Shown piece by piece: positions 7,235 through 14,600 of a stretch of DNA of 27,620 nucleotides. The notes under the pieces are model-generated. The model saw nothing but the letters and a program-made list of their open reading frames with translations. It made no database searches and was not told where the DNA came from. Source of the stretch: Pseudomonadota bacterium (GTDB taxonomy: Bacteria > Pseudomonadota > Alphaproteobacteria > Paracaedibacterales > CAIULA01); the NCBI GenBank assembly GCA_021804455.1, contig JAJZHT010000001.1, positions 1 through 27,620 on the forward strand. Direction: 5' to 3'. Positions within the stretch are counted from its first letter, which is position 1. Each line of letters begins with the position of its first letter. The position numbers and the translations under genes were made by a program.

Positions 7235-7804
7235 TTATTTGACAGTATGTTTAGAATAATCAACTTCACTGGCTGTTTGTCCCAAGGGATCACCATCTTG
7301 ACCATAAGAAAAGACGACATTTTGTTTTTTAGTAATATTTAGCGATAGGATTAAACGGTCTAGTTCTTGTTGGAAACTTTGTATACGGCAAACTTCGTAG
7401 GTGATAATTTGTAACGGTATTTTAACAGCTTTTATGTTTCCCAATCGCACAATAATCATTTCATCAATATCTTCACCCAGATTCATTTTATTTTCCAGTT
7501 TGGCAGCATAACCCCCATTGGGAATAATAATCCTAACATCGGAGTGACGTAGGGTAGCCGATGTAAAGAGGTTATTGCCGATGTCACTGCTGGTATAACG
7601 TGCTGATTGGGCAAACCAACCAAAAAGCTCTGCATAATCTTCAAAGTCTGCGACTTTTGATTCTAGGATTTTGTCCATTTTAATCATCCATTCCGGTGAT
7701 TTAACCCCAATGTTTTCTGTATCCCCAGGAATAGAAGTGTCTGTTGTCGGAATTTGAACGCGTCCCATACCACCAGGTTGGATAATTCTGTAATTAACAG
7801 ACAT
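7235..7804 (-). CDS. Hcp-like protein (type VI secretion tube family), orphan
   Basis: This 189-residue protein resembles the Hcp family by pattern rather than by strong identity. Residues about 40-70 (MIKMDKILESK followed by AELFGWFAQSAR) parallel the Hcp opening (K-I/M-D-x-I-x-G-E-S, then a Trp/Phe-rich strand). HSDVRIII fits the following strand, and LILSLNITKKQNVVFSYGQD with DGDPLG fits the C-terminal strands. It has no signal peptide or membrane segment, as expected for Hcp, and an N-terminal extension of about 35 residues. A GAGG about 13 bp upstream serves the ATG at 7804. It appears monocistronic and no other T6SS gene is in view. It could be a tube protein for a system encoded elsewhere, a secreted Hcp effector, or an unrelated beta-barrel. 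Confidence 0.6.
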   Translation of the reverse strand: MSVNYRIIQPGGMGRVQIPTTDTSIPGDTENIGVKSPEWMIKMDKILESKVADFEDYAELFGWFAQSARYTSSDIGNNLFTSATLRHSDVRIIIPNGGYAAKLENKMNLGEDIDEMIIVRLGNIKAVKIPLQIITYEVCRIQSFQQELDRLILSLNITKKQNVVFSYGQDGDPLGQTASEVDYSKHTVK

Positions 7805-7985
7805 GATGGACTGCCTCGTCTTTTTATGATTGGTTGCGTATTAAGGATTACACCTTTTATCGTTTCACCTTTTTTAATATTTTTCAAGTTTTACATTTAA
7901 TTTTTTTTAATTTTATAAAAATTTACTTATAAGTCTTGGTGCATTATCCTAAAGCTAGTATGAAACTCGTTCTCAATTATTTTTT

Positions 7986-9188
7986 ATGTCTTTTGATTTT
8001 TCTTGTCCTATCATTGTTGCTGCAAAACGAACTCCTATCGGCAGTTTCCAAGGAAACCTTAGTCCTTTTAAAGGAATCGAATTGGGGGGATGGGCTTTAA
8101 AAGGTTTGGGTTTATCTGATTTTACGCCTGATGAAGTCATCATGGGATGTGTTTTACAGGCTGCTCAAGGACAAGCACCCGCTCGACAGGCTGCCCACTA
8201 TGCGGGCATTAATTTTTCGACCCCCTGTACCACGGTCAACAAAGTTTGTGGTTCGGGAATGCGTTCCTTGTTTATGGCCTGTGATCAGATTCGCCTTGAT
8301 CACGCGAAACTTATTTTAGCAGGGGGAATGGAAAGTATGTCGAATGCCCCCTATCTTTTGGATCGTGCCCGGGCGGGTTACAGAGTGGGTCATAACATTC
8401 TGATTGATCATATGTATCGTGATGGATTGGAAGATCCCTATCACCCAAACGAGGATGGAAATTATCGATTAATGGGTACTTTTGCCGAAGATACCGCGGA
8501 ACGTTATAGTTTCCATCGTACGCAGCAAGATCAATACGTTTTTGAAACGTTTAATGCCTATCAAAAAGCCTTTTCTGAGAAAAAGTTTCAATCTGAGATT
8601 GTTCCCATTTCTATTGTAGATGCAAAGGGCAATACCTTTCTTATTGCCGATGATGAGCCGCCTTCGCGGGTTAAACCAGAAAAATTTGCCGCTTTAAAGC
8701 CTGCCTTTCGCCCAAATGGCACTGTAACCGCTGCAACTTCTTCTTCTTTGTCGGATGGTGCTGCGGCGATTGCTTTTGCTTCCTTAGCCTATGTTCAAGA
8801 AAAAAATCTGACTCCTTTGGCACGGGTAGTGGGCTATACCACTTTTGCCCATCAACCAGAACTTTTTACCACCGCCCCTGTAGGGGTGATACAAAAGCTG
8901 TGTCATCAAGTCAAGTGGTCTCTTGATTCCGTGGATTTATTCGAGGTTAATGAGGCCTTTGCCATTGTGCCGATGGTTGTTATGAAAGACCTGGATATTC
9001 CCCGTGAAAAAATGAATGTTCATGGAGGCGCCTGCGTTATGGGCCACCCCATTGGTGCCAGCGGTGCCCGAATTGTAGTGACACTGATTCATGCTTTAAA
9101 ACAGAGGAGTCTTAAAAGAGGAATTGCGGCAATCTGTATTGGCGGAGGGGAAGCGACCGCCCTAGCGATTGAAATGATGGAAGGATAA
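7986..9188 (+). CDS. acetyl-CoA C-acetyltransferase (thiolase)
   Basis: This 400-residue thiolase has all active-site residues: nucleophilic Cys88 in VNKVCGSGMRS, His354 in MGHPIGASGARI, and Cys384 in ICIGGGEATALAIE. It condenses two acetyl-CoA to acetoacetyl-CoA, or cleaves the product, as in AtoB/PhaA. It may feed polyhydroxybutyrate, ketone-body or fatty-acid metabolism; no phaB or phaC partner is adjacent. The start is ATG at 7986, and no good Shine-Dalgarno is visible in the AT-rich leader. An out-of-frame ATG lies at 7960. It is divergent from the Hcp-like gene (181 bp apart) and is followed 88 bp later by dprA. Confidence 0.95.
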   Translation: MSFDFSCPIIVAAKRTPIGSFQGNLSPFKGIELGGWALKGLGLSDFTPDEVIMGCVLQAAQGQAPARQAAHYAGINFSTPCTTVNKVCGSGMRSLFMACDQIRLDHAKLILAGGMESMSNAPYLLDRARAGYRVGHNILIDHMYRDGLEDPYHPNEDGNYRLMGTFAEDTAERYSFHRTQQDQYVFETFNAYQKAFSEKKFQSEIVPISIVDAKGNTFLIADDEPPSRVKPEKFAALKPAFRPNGTVTAATSSSLSDGAAAIAFASLAYVQEKNLTPLARVVGYTTFAHQPELFTTAPVGVIQKLCHQVKWSLDSVDLFEVNEAFAIVPMVVMKDLDIPREKMNVHGGACVMGHPIGASGARIVVTLIHALKQRSLKRGIAAICIGGGEATALAIEMMEG

Positions 9189-9276
9189 CTGCCTCTAAAA
9201 TGGATGTGTGGAGCTTCAACGTAACAAATTTCGGTGAGCTTAGAACAAAAAAGAGTTTTTAAATTTTTGGTTTTTT

Positions 9277-10368
9277 GTGCAAGAAAAAATTAAGTGGTTA
9301 CGGTTGATTCGTACAGAAGGTATTGGACCTGTTCGGTTTTGGCAATTGTTGCGCCAGCACAAGACAGTGGATCGTGTTTTGGCCACCTTAGATTGTCCTT
9401 ATCCTTATGAAAAGGCTTGTGAAGAAATTGACCTCCATCATAAGCAAGGGTTTCAGCTGTTAGCAGCCTTTGAACCTTGTTTTCCCGCCCTTTTGAAGCA
9501 GCACAAGGATTGCCCGCCCCTGTTAAGTCTTTACGGAAATCCAGAGTTTCTAAGCCGCCCCATGATAGCCATTGTAGGGGCAAGGAACGCCTCGTTTGGC
9601 GGACGACAAATCAGCCTGCAACTAGCCAACGATTTGGGACATGCTGGTTGGATAATAATTTCTGGTTTGGCACGCGGTATTGATGAGAAGGCACATCAAG
9701 GTTCCCTTGCCACAGGAACCGTTGGAGTTTTAGCAGGAGGGATTGATTGTATTTATCCACCTGAGCACCGGTCTTTATACACTCAAATGGCCAAACAGGG
9801 AGTTGTTATCTCAGAAATGCCTTTAGGAGTATCGCCAGCAGCAGGATTGTTCCCTCGTCGTAATCGTTTGATTGCTGGGCTTAGTCAGGCCGTGGTGGTT
9901 ATTGAGGCTGCCGTTCAATCAGGTTCTCTTATCACAGCTGATTATGCTTTGAATCAAGGAAAGGAAATTTTCGTAATTCCAGGTTCTCCCCTCGATCCTC
10001 GTTGTTCTGGATCGAACAAATTAATTAAGCAAGGAGCGTTTCTGGTTGAGTCAGCTCAAGACATCCTTGATGTTTTGGGAAAGCCTCAGGTTCAAGAACA
10101 CCCCTGTTCTTTTTTACCCACGACTTCGTTGGATCAAGGGAGGTTTGATACAATTCAAGCTTTCGATAAACCTTTAACGGATAAGAATCTTAAGGAGCAA
10201 CTGCTTATAGATTTAAGCCCAACAGCTGTTGAAATTGAAAATTTATTAACATCTTATCCTTACCCCCCCTCTGTTATTTTGGGGTTATTATCCGAACTTG
10301 AGTTGGAAGGACGTATCCAAAGACATCCCGGGCAACTGGTCAGCCTGATTCAAGCAACTTCCTCTTAA
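9277..10368 (+). CDS. dprA: DNA processing protein DprA (Smf)
   Basis: This intact 363-residue DprA has an N-terminal helical/SAM-like region (1-75), the Rossmann-like core with IVGARNAS (99-106), SGLARGID (129-136), FPRRNRLIAGLS (192-203) and SGSLITADYAL (215-225), and a C-terminal winged-helix region (about 300-360). DprA loads RecA on incoming single-stranded DNA in natural transformation and is also widespread outside competent species. The start is GTG at 9277 with no obvious Shine-Dalgarno. An in-frame stop at 9241 limits any upstream extension. In many bacteria dprA is followed by topA; here it is followed by a repeat-bearing spacer. Confidence 0.97.
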   Translation: MQEKIKWLRLIRTEGIGPVRFWQLLRQHKTVDRVLATLDCPYPYEKACEEIDLHHKQGFQLLAAFEPCFPALLKQHKDCPPLLSLYGNPEFLSRPMIAIVGARNASFGGRQISLQLANDLGHAGWIIISGLARGIDEKAHQGSLATGTVGVLAGGIDCIYPPEHRSLYTQMAKQGVVISEMPLGVSPAAGLFPRRNRLIAGLSQAVVVIEAAVQSGSLITADYALNQGKEIFVIPGSPLDPRCSGSNKLIKQGAFLVESAQDILDVLGKPQVQEHPCSFLPTTSLDQGRFDTIQAFDKPLTDKNLKEQLLIDLSPTAVEIENLLTSYPYPPSVILGLLSELELEGRIQRHPGQLVSLIQATSS

Positions 10369-10889
10369 TCAAGAATTCTAGAGAAGATTTTGAAGAAGCG
10401 GATTGTAAAAAAAATCTCAAAATTAACGTTTTGGTAAGGGTTTTGGCTGTAAGATAAAGATCTAACCTAGGTGATAAAGAAACCTCTTTTTGAAACAAGA
10501 AAAAAGAGGCAAAGGAATGAGTGTTGCCCACCGTTTTTGTAAGAAGGTGGGTGTAGCCCCCCTCCCGTTTAGGGAGGCAGTGGGCGGGGGGTGGCAAAAA
10601 AATGAAATTAACTTTTTGTTAATTTGGATTAAAAAAAGGTTAACCAAGCAAAACGCGTAGGCTTTTTTGTTCTGTCTAAGTTTTACAACCCTTTCCACTC
10701 TACAATCCGTAAGCCATAAAGATTCTGCATCCTGCGTGGATTTTATAGCTCAATCCCTAAAATACTACCAGCATCTGATTTCCTGATTTTCGTTACTTAT
10801 TGACTTTCTATAAACTCTCTTTACGAAAATCCCTTTTTGAAATAGGGGCTTTTTTAGCCTTGAGGGTTTAACGGAAATAGCTGATATAA
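10369..10889. other. 520-bp intergenic region between dprA and glmU
   Basis: About 200 bp of this gap is the dispersed repeat (10411-10627). The rest (10628-10889) is AT-rich with no gene. A weak hairpin CCCT/AGGG (10831-10834 and 10843-10846) followed by a T-run around 10850-10855 could act as a plus-strand terminator; its minus-strand reading lies just past the glmU stop. Open frames across the repeat on the minus strand are compositional and not credible genes. Confidence 0.6.
10411..10627 (+). repeat. dispersed intergenic repeat, copy A
   Basis: This segment matches 27418-27620 nearly base for base in two blocks: the left end (ATTAACGTTTTGGTAAGG) and an almost identical block of about 75 bp at 10524-10605. 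The middle (10445-10523) is diverged but alignable (AACCTAGGTGATA, GAAACAAGA). The GC-rich block contains CCCACC/GGTGGG (10527-10532 and 10546-10551, 13-nt loop), CCTCCC/GGGAGG (10561-10566 and 10572-10577, loop GTTTA), and an outer pairing of TTGCC with GGCAA at its edges. The imperfect terminal repeats CAAAATTAAC (10418) and GTTAATTTGG (10618-10627) suggest a MITE-like element, but the exact ends are uncertain. It lies about 42 bp after dprA. Confidence 0.9.
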
Positions 10890-12203
10890 TTACAAAGATT
10901 TTTTATGCTTACTTTGAAATCGTTTCCCCCCCCCATCTTTAATAATTTGAGAGGGTCGGCTTAGGGATAAAGCCTCATCCGGAACATCTTGAGTAATTAC
11001 GCTGCCCGCTGCTATAAGGCTTTCATGACCAATACTTAAAGGGGCAATCAGGGAACTGTTCGCCCCAATCATAGCTTTATCACCAATGGTTGTTTTAAAT
11101 TTTTTAAAACCGTTATAGTTGCATGTCACCACGCCTGCTCCAATATTCGTTTGGTCTCCGACAGTAGCATCTCCTAAATAGGCCAGATGTTTGGCTTTTG
11201 TCTTTTTACCAAGGGTACTGCCTTTGACTTCAACAAAGTTTCCAACCATGGCTCCCTGTCGTAACCGACTGTTCCCCCGGATATGGGCAAAAGGGCCAAC
11301 GCAAGCTGTGGATTCAACAATTGTGTTCTCCAAATGGCAAAAGGGCAAGATAGTGACCTGGGGTTCCAGTTGCACACCAGGACCAAAGGTCACAAACGGA
11401 CCAATACGACAATCCGTTCCAATCTTTGTATCATGATGAAGAATAATGGTTTCGGGCTGGAAAAGAGTCACTCCTTGGTTCATCAAATTTTCTCGCCACT
11501 GATTTTGCAGAATTTCCTCAGCTTGACTTAAATCCTGGCGGGTATTAATGCCATGAAATTCTTGGGCACTCGCAGGCTGCATCTTTAAGGAATAACCCTG
11601 TCGATACGCCAATTCGACCAAATCGGTTAAATAATATTCTTGGGCTTGGTTATGGGCTGCTATTTGGGGTAGTAATTTCCTTAATAAGGCTACAGAAATT
11701 TTATAAACACCACTGTTGGCCCAAGGTATCTGCTTCTGCTCAGGGGTTGCATCTTTATATTCAACAATAGCTTGGGGGCATTGATACTCATCGGTCATAA
11801 TACGACCATAGCTTTGCTCAAAATGGTCCAAAAGAAATCCAATAACCGTTAAATCCGCCGACGATTGTTTCAGCGTTTGTAATGTTTGGGATGTTAAAAG
11901 AGGAGTATCCCCACACAGGATTATCACGTGTTGAATGTCGGGTGTCAGGTGGTTAAGGGCAACATGAACAGCATCTGCCGTTCCCTTGGGCGGGTTTTGA
12001 ACAACCGATGGAATATCTTTAAAAAGAGGTGAATCTTTTAATTCAGGGGACAACACCATCAAAATTTGATCAGGATGAAGGCTTGAGACCGCCTCCAAAG
12101 TATAAGAGACAACAGGCTTTCCCCCTAGAAGATGCAAAACCTTAGGGATCGAGGATTTCATACGCTTCCCTTGGCCTGCTGCTAAAATGATTACGCCGAT
12201 CAT
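10890..12203 (-). CDS. glmU: bifunctional UDP-GlcNAc pyrophosphorylase / glucosamine-1-phosphate acetyltransferase
   Basis: This 437-residue enzyme makes UDP-GlcNAc for peptidoglycan and lipid A. The N-terminal uridyltransferase domain (1-225) shows LAAGQGKRMKSSIPKVLH, GTADAV and CGDTPL. The usual Thr/Ser before the arginine of the first motif is Lys here. The C-terminal left-handed beta-helix (about 245-425) carries the acetyltransferase residues in KHLAYLGDA (His339) and NIGAGVVTCNYNG. A run of nine G on the coding strand (10934-10926) lies within the last 20 codons, encoding GGG before KRFQSKHKKSL. The ATG at 12203 is preceded by AAGAGACC, the same octamer that precedes the divergent fumC start. 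glmS is not adjacent. Confidence 0.97.
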   Translation of the reverse strand: MIGVIILAAGQGKRMKSSIPKVLHLLGGKPVVSYTLEAVSSLHPDQILMVLSPELKDSPLFKDIPSVVQNPPKGTADAVHVALNHLTPDIQHVIILCGDTPLLTSQTLQTLKQSSADLTVIGFLLDHFEQSYGRIMTDEYQCPQAIVEYKDATPEQKQIPWANSGVYKISVALLRKLLPQIAAHNQAQEYYLTDLVELAYRQGYSLKMQPASAQEFHGINTRQDLSQAEEILQNQWRENLMNQGVTLFQPETIILHHDTKIGTDCRIGPFVTFGPGVQLEPQVTILPFCHLENTIVESTACVGPFAHIRGNSRLRQGAMVGNFVEVKGSTLGKKTKAKHLAYLGDATVGDQTNIGAGVVTCNYNGFKKFKTTIGDKAMIGANSSLIAPLSIGHESLIAAGSVITQDVPDEALSLSRPSQIIKDGGGKRFQSKHKKSL

Positions 12204-12206
12204 TAA

Positions 12207-12262
12207 GGTCTCTTTAACAGAATAAGTTTTATTATGAGGTTGAGTTCAGCAAACAAGAGACC
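12207..12262. promoter_or_regulatory. inverted repeat spanning the glmU-fumC divergent leader
   Basis: GGTCTCTT (12207-12214) and AAGAGACC (12255-12262) are perfect inverted repeats at the two ends of the 62-bp space between the glmU and fumC start codons. Each copy, read on its own coding strand, is AAGAGACC placed 3 bp before the ATG, so it doubles as the ribosome-binding region of each gene. It is either shared translational context or a shared operator. Confidence 0.45.
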
Positions 12263-12265
12263 AAA

Positions 12266-13654
12266 ATGCAAGATTTTCGTCAAGAAACCGATTCTATGGG
12301 GCCTATTCTGGTAAAAAATGATTGTTATTGGGGGGCTCAAACGCAACGTTCTCTTCAGTTTTTTAATATTGGCCAAGAAAAAATGCCAAAATTGGTTATT
12401 GATGGTTTGGTTTTAATAAAAAAAGCTGCCGCGTTTGCCAATCAATCTCTCGGTCACCTAAAACCAGAATACGCAAAGGCAATTATACAAGCGTGTGATG
12501 AAATCTTGCAGGAGCAATGGGATAACCAGTTTCCTTTAAAGGTTTGGCAAACGGGTTCGGGAACCCAAACCCACATGAACGTGAATGAGGTGATTGCGAA
12601 TCGGGCTAACCAAATTTTAGGATGGCCCCTGGGAACTAAAAATCCCATCCATCCTAACGATCACGTTAATTACGGTCAGTCCACCAATGACAGTTTTCCA
12701 ACCGCTATGCATATTGCTGCTGTTCAAGCCCTTCATAATTCCTTATTCCCCACTTTAAAAACCTTTCATCAGGTTCTTCTTGATAAAGTCCGCGATTTTA
12801 AAAAAATTGTAAAAGTAGGACGAACGCATGGTCAAGATGCCGTTCCTCTAACCTTAGGCCAAGAATTTTCGGCGTTTGCCAAACAAATAGGAGATTCCAT
12901 TCAACGTTTGGAAAAATGTTTGCCAGGCCTTTATTCTCTTGCCCAGGGAGGGACAGCCGTAGGCACGGGCTTAAATTGTTCTTCAGGCTTTGTGGAACTT
13001 TTTATCATCGAGCTGAATCGACTCACAAAGTTACCTTTCTTAAGTGCCGTTAATAAATTTGAGGCTTTAGCCAGTCATGATAGCCTTGTAGAATTGTCTG
13101 GATCTTTAAATACTCTTGCTGTTAGCTGTATGAAAATTGCCAATGACATTCGTTGGCTATCCTCAGGTCCGCGATGTGGTTTGCAGGAGATACAGTTACC
13201 GCAAAACGAACCAGGTTCTTCAATAATGCCCGGAAAAGTCAATCCCACCCAGGCCGAGGCTTTATCCATGGTTTGTTGTCAAGTGATGGGAAATCACGCA
13301 ACCATAACGATTGCTGGCAGCCAGGGATCTTTTCAGTTGAATGTTTTTAAACCTGTTATTATTTACAACCTGTTGCAATCGATTCAACTGTTGGCGGAAT
13401 CTTGTTCCAGCTTTACAGAACATTGTTTAAGGGGACTTGTTCCTAATTTAGATCAATTGCACCATAACGTTGATGTCTGCCTGATGTTGGCAACAGCCTT
13501 AACTCCTTTGGTGGGGTACGACAAAACTGCACAACTGGTGCATCAGGCTTTTCTTGAAAAGAAAACACTAAAAGAGGTAGTGGTTGAAGCAAAAATTATG
13601 ACGGAGGAAGAGTACAAACGTTTTCAAAGCCAACAACTGAACAGTTTGTTCTGA
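12266..13654 (+). CDS. fumC: fumarate hydratase class II
   Basis: This 462-residue, full-length FumC has the superfamily signature GSSIMPGKVNPT (317-328, with the catalytic serine loop), the substrate-binding TGSGTQTHMNVNEV (96-109), and the GRTHGQDA block (185-192, His188). It interconverts fumarate and malate in the TCA cycle without an iron-sulfur cluster. The ATG at 12266 follows AAGAGACC closely. The stop is TGA, supporting the standard code. Its 3' end overlaps the opposing sdhE gene by 59 bp. Homologous aspartate ammonia-lyase is less likely given the fumarase-type substrate block. Confidence 0.97.
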   Translation: MQDFRQETDSMGPILVKNDCYWGAQTQRSLQFFNIGQEKMPKLVIDGLVLIKKAAAFANQSLGHLKPEYAKAIIQACDEILQEQWDNQFPLKVWQTGSGTQTHMNVNEVIANRANQILGWPLGTKNPIHPNDHVNYGQSTNDSFPTAMHIAAVQALHNSLFPTLKTFHQVLLDKVRDFKKIVKVGRTHGQDAVPLTLGQEFSAFAKQIGDSIQRLEKCLPGLYSLAQGGTAVGTGLNCSSGFVELFIIELNRLTKLPFLSAVNKFEALASHDSLVELSGSLNTLAVSCMKIANDIRWLSSGPRCGLQEIQLPQNEPGSSIMPGKVNPTQAEALSMVCCQVMGNHATITIAGSQGSFQLNVFKPVIIYNLLQSIQLLAESCSSFTEHCLRGLVPNLDQLHHNVDVCLMLATALTPLVGYDKTAQLVHQAFLEKKTLKEVVVEAKIMTEEEYKRFQSQQLNSLF

Positions 13655-13889
13655 TTTTAATTATTAAATCACTCCATTCGCTGGGACATGTTTTTGGATT
13701 ACAAAACCATCGCCAAAGATCAGGATCATCATACGTTAGCAAAACAGCATAACGTTTTTGATCGTCATCAGATAATTGTGAAAACTCTTTTTCAACAAAA
13801 GTTCCCAAAATCCAATCCAGTTCTCGCATACCACGATGGGTGCTTTTATATAATATTATTTTATTAAAATTAATTTTATATTTGTCCAT
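13596..13889 (-). CDS. sdhE: succinate dehydrogenase flavin assembly factor SdhE
   Basis: This small protein (97 residues from the ATG at 13889) has the SdhE/DUF339 core: HRGMRELDWILGTF with the RGMxELD motif, then QLSDDDQKRYAVLL and DDPDLWRWF. SdhE attaches FAD to the flavoprotein subunit of succinate dehydrogenase and fumarate reductase. A TTG at 13907 would add 6 residues, but the ATG is preferred. The C-terminal 20 or so residues (KIRTNCSVVGFENVCTLPPS) lie past the family core and are encoded antisense to fumC. Its convergent placement against fumC, the next TCA enzyme, is notable. No sdh genes are adjacent. Confidence 0.87.
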   Translation of the reverse strand: MDKYKINFNKIILYKSTHRGMRELDWILGTFVEKEFSQLSDDDQKRYAVLLTYDDPDLWRWFCNPKTCPSEWSDLIIKIRTNCSVVGFENVCTLPPS

Positions 13890-13943
13890 AAACTTAGCAC
13901 AATACAAAAAAAACGCCTTGTCAAGGGTAGCCAGTCAATCAGA

Positions 13944-14591
13944 ATGAAAAATAAAAGATCCTATTTTACGACTGAATTACCAGGATTTACCCTAATTGAA
14001 CTAGCCATTGTTTTATTGGTTATGGGCATGATTGCGGGGGCTGTTTTTAAAGGGCAGGATCTGATTGAATCAGCCCGTATCCGTTCCGTTGTGAATGATT
14101 TCAATCGGTTTCGATTGGCGGTGGTTATGTACCAAGAAACGTATGGTATGTTACCAGGGGACGATAGCCGTGCTTCGGTTCATTTGGGTAGTAGCGTGAC
14201 CAGTGGCAATGGTAACGGTATCATCGATAAACAAGAACAAGACGCTTTTTGGGATCATCTTCATAAGTCTGGGAATCTAAATTCTCCAACATCTCCCAGC
14301 TCTAAAATGGGGGGACGTTATACCGCGGTTTATCAACCCACGGAACAGTTACCAGGCCATTGGTTTCAATTAGGGAAAGAAAATGGTTCAACAACAAACG
14401 GTCCTCTTTTAACACCTAAACAAGCTCAATACCTAAAAAGTAAAGCCGAAGAAGGGGGCAACTTAAACCCCACCCAAGGAACGATACGTTTCATAGAGGG
14501 AGAGGGCGTTACCAAGGGACAATGTGTGCGGGAAAATCATTTAAATTTAGAGGTCGATTCGCCTGTTTGTATTGTTTTAGCCTCGTTTTAA
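13944..14591 (+). CDS. prepilin-like protein with type IV N-terminal methylation signal
   Basis: The 215-residue product begins with a short leader and then G14|FTLIELAIVLLVMGM, a textbook prepilin peptidase site with Phe at +1 and Glu at +5 (Glu19), followed by the hydrophobic helix used in pilus or pseudopilus assembly. The globular part has MLPGDDSRAS and an Asn/Gly-rich loop, SGNGNGIIDKQEQDAFWDHL (about 88-107), seen in some pseudopilins and possibly calcium-binding. Two cysteines near the C-terminus (GQCVREN, SPVCIV) may form a disulfide. No peptidase, ATPase or secretin gene is in the window. It could be a minor pilin of a competence pilus or of a type II secretion system; the sequence alone does not decide. 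Confidence 0.88.
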   Translation: MKNKRSYFTTELPGFTLIELAIVLLVMGMIAGAVFKGQDLIESARIRSVVNDFNRFRLAVVMYQETYGMLPGDDSRASVHLGSSVTSGNGNGIIDKQEQDAFWDHLHKSGNLNSPTSPSSKMGGRYTAVYQPTEQLPGHWFQLGKENGSTTNGPLLTPKQAQYLKSKAEEGGNLNPTQGTIRFIEGEGVTKGQCVRENHLNLEVDSPVCIVLASF

Positions 14592-14600
14592 GAATTCTTT

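Noticed and set aside
7684..7887. 67-codon minus-strand frame upstream of and overlapping the Hcp-like gene
   Set aside because: It overlaps the start of the better-supported gene in another frame and shows no motif; its length is within chance for AT-rich DNA.
7960..8101. Short hydrophobic frame starting at an ATG 26 bp before the thiolase start
   Set aside because: It is out of frame with the thiolase and mostly overlaps the conserved thiolase N-terminus; there is no ribosome-binding site.
10340..10698. Two open frames on the minus strand across repeat copy A (85 and 78 codons)
   Set aside because: They lie inside the repeat and its flank, are rich in Pro/Leu/Phe from the GC-rich and AT-rich blocks, and lack family resemblance or ribosome-binding sites.
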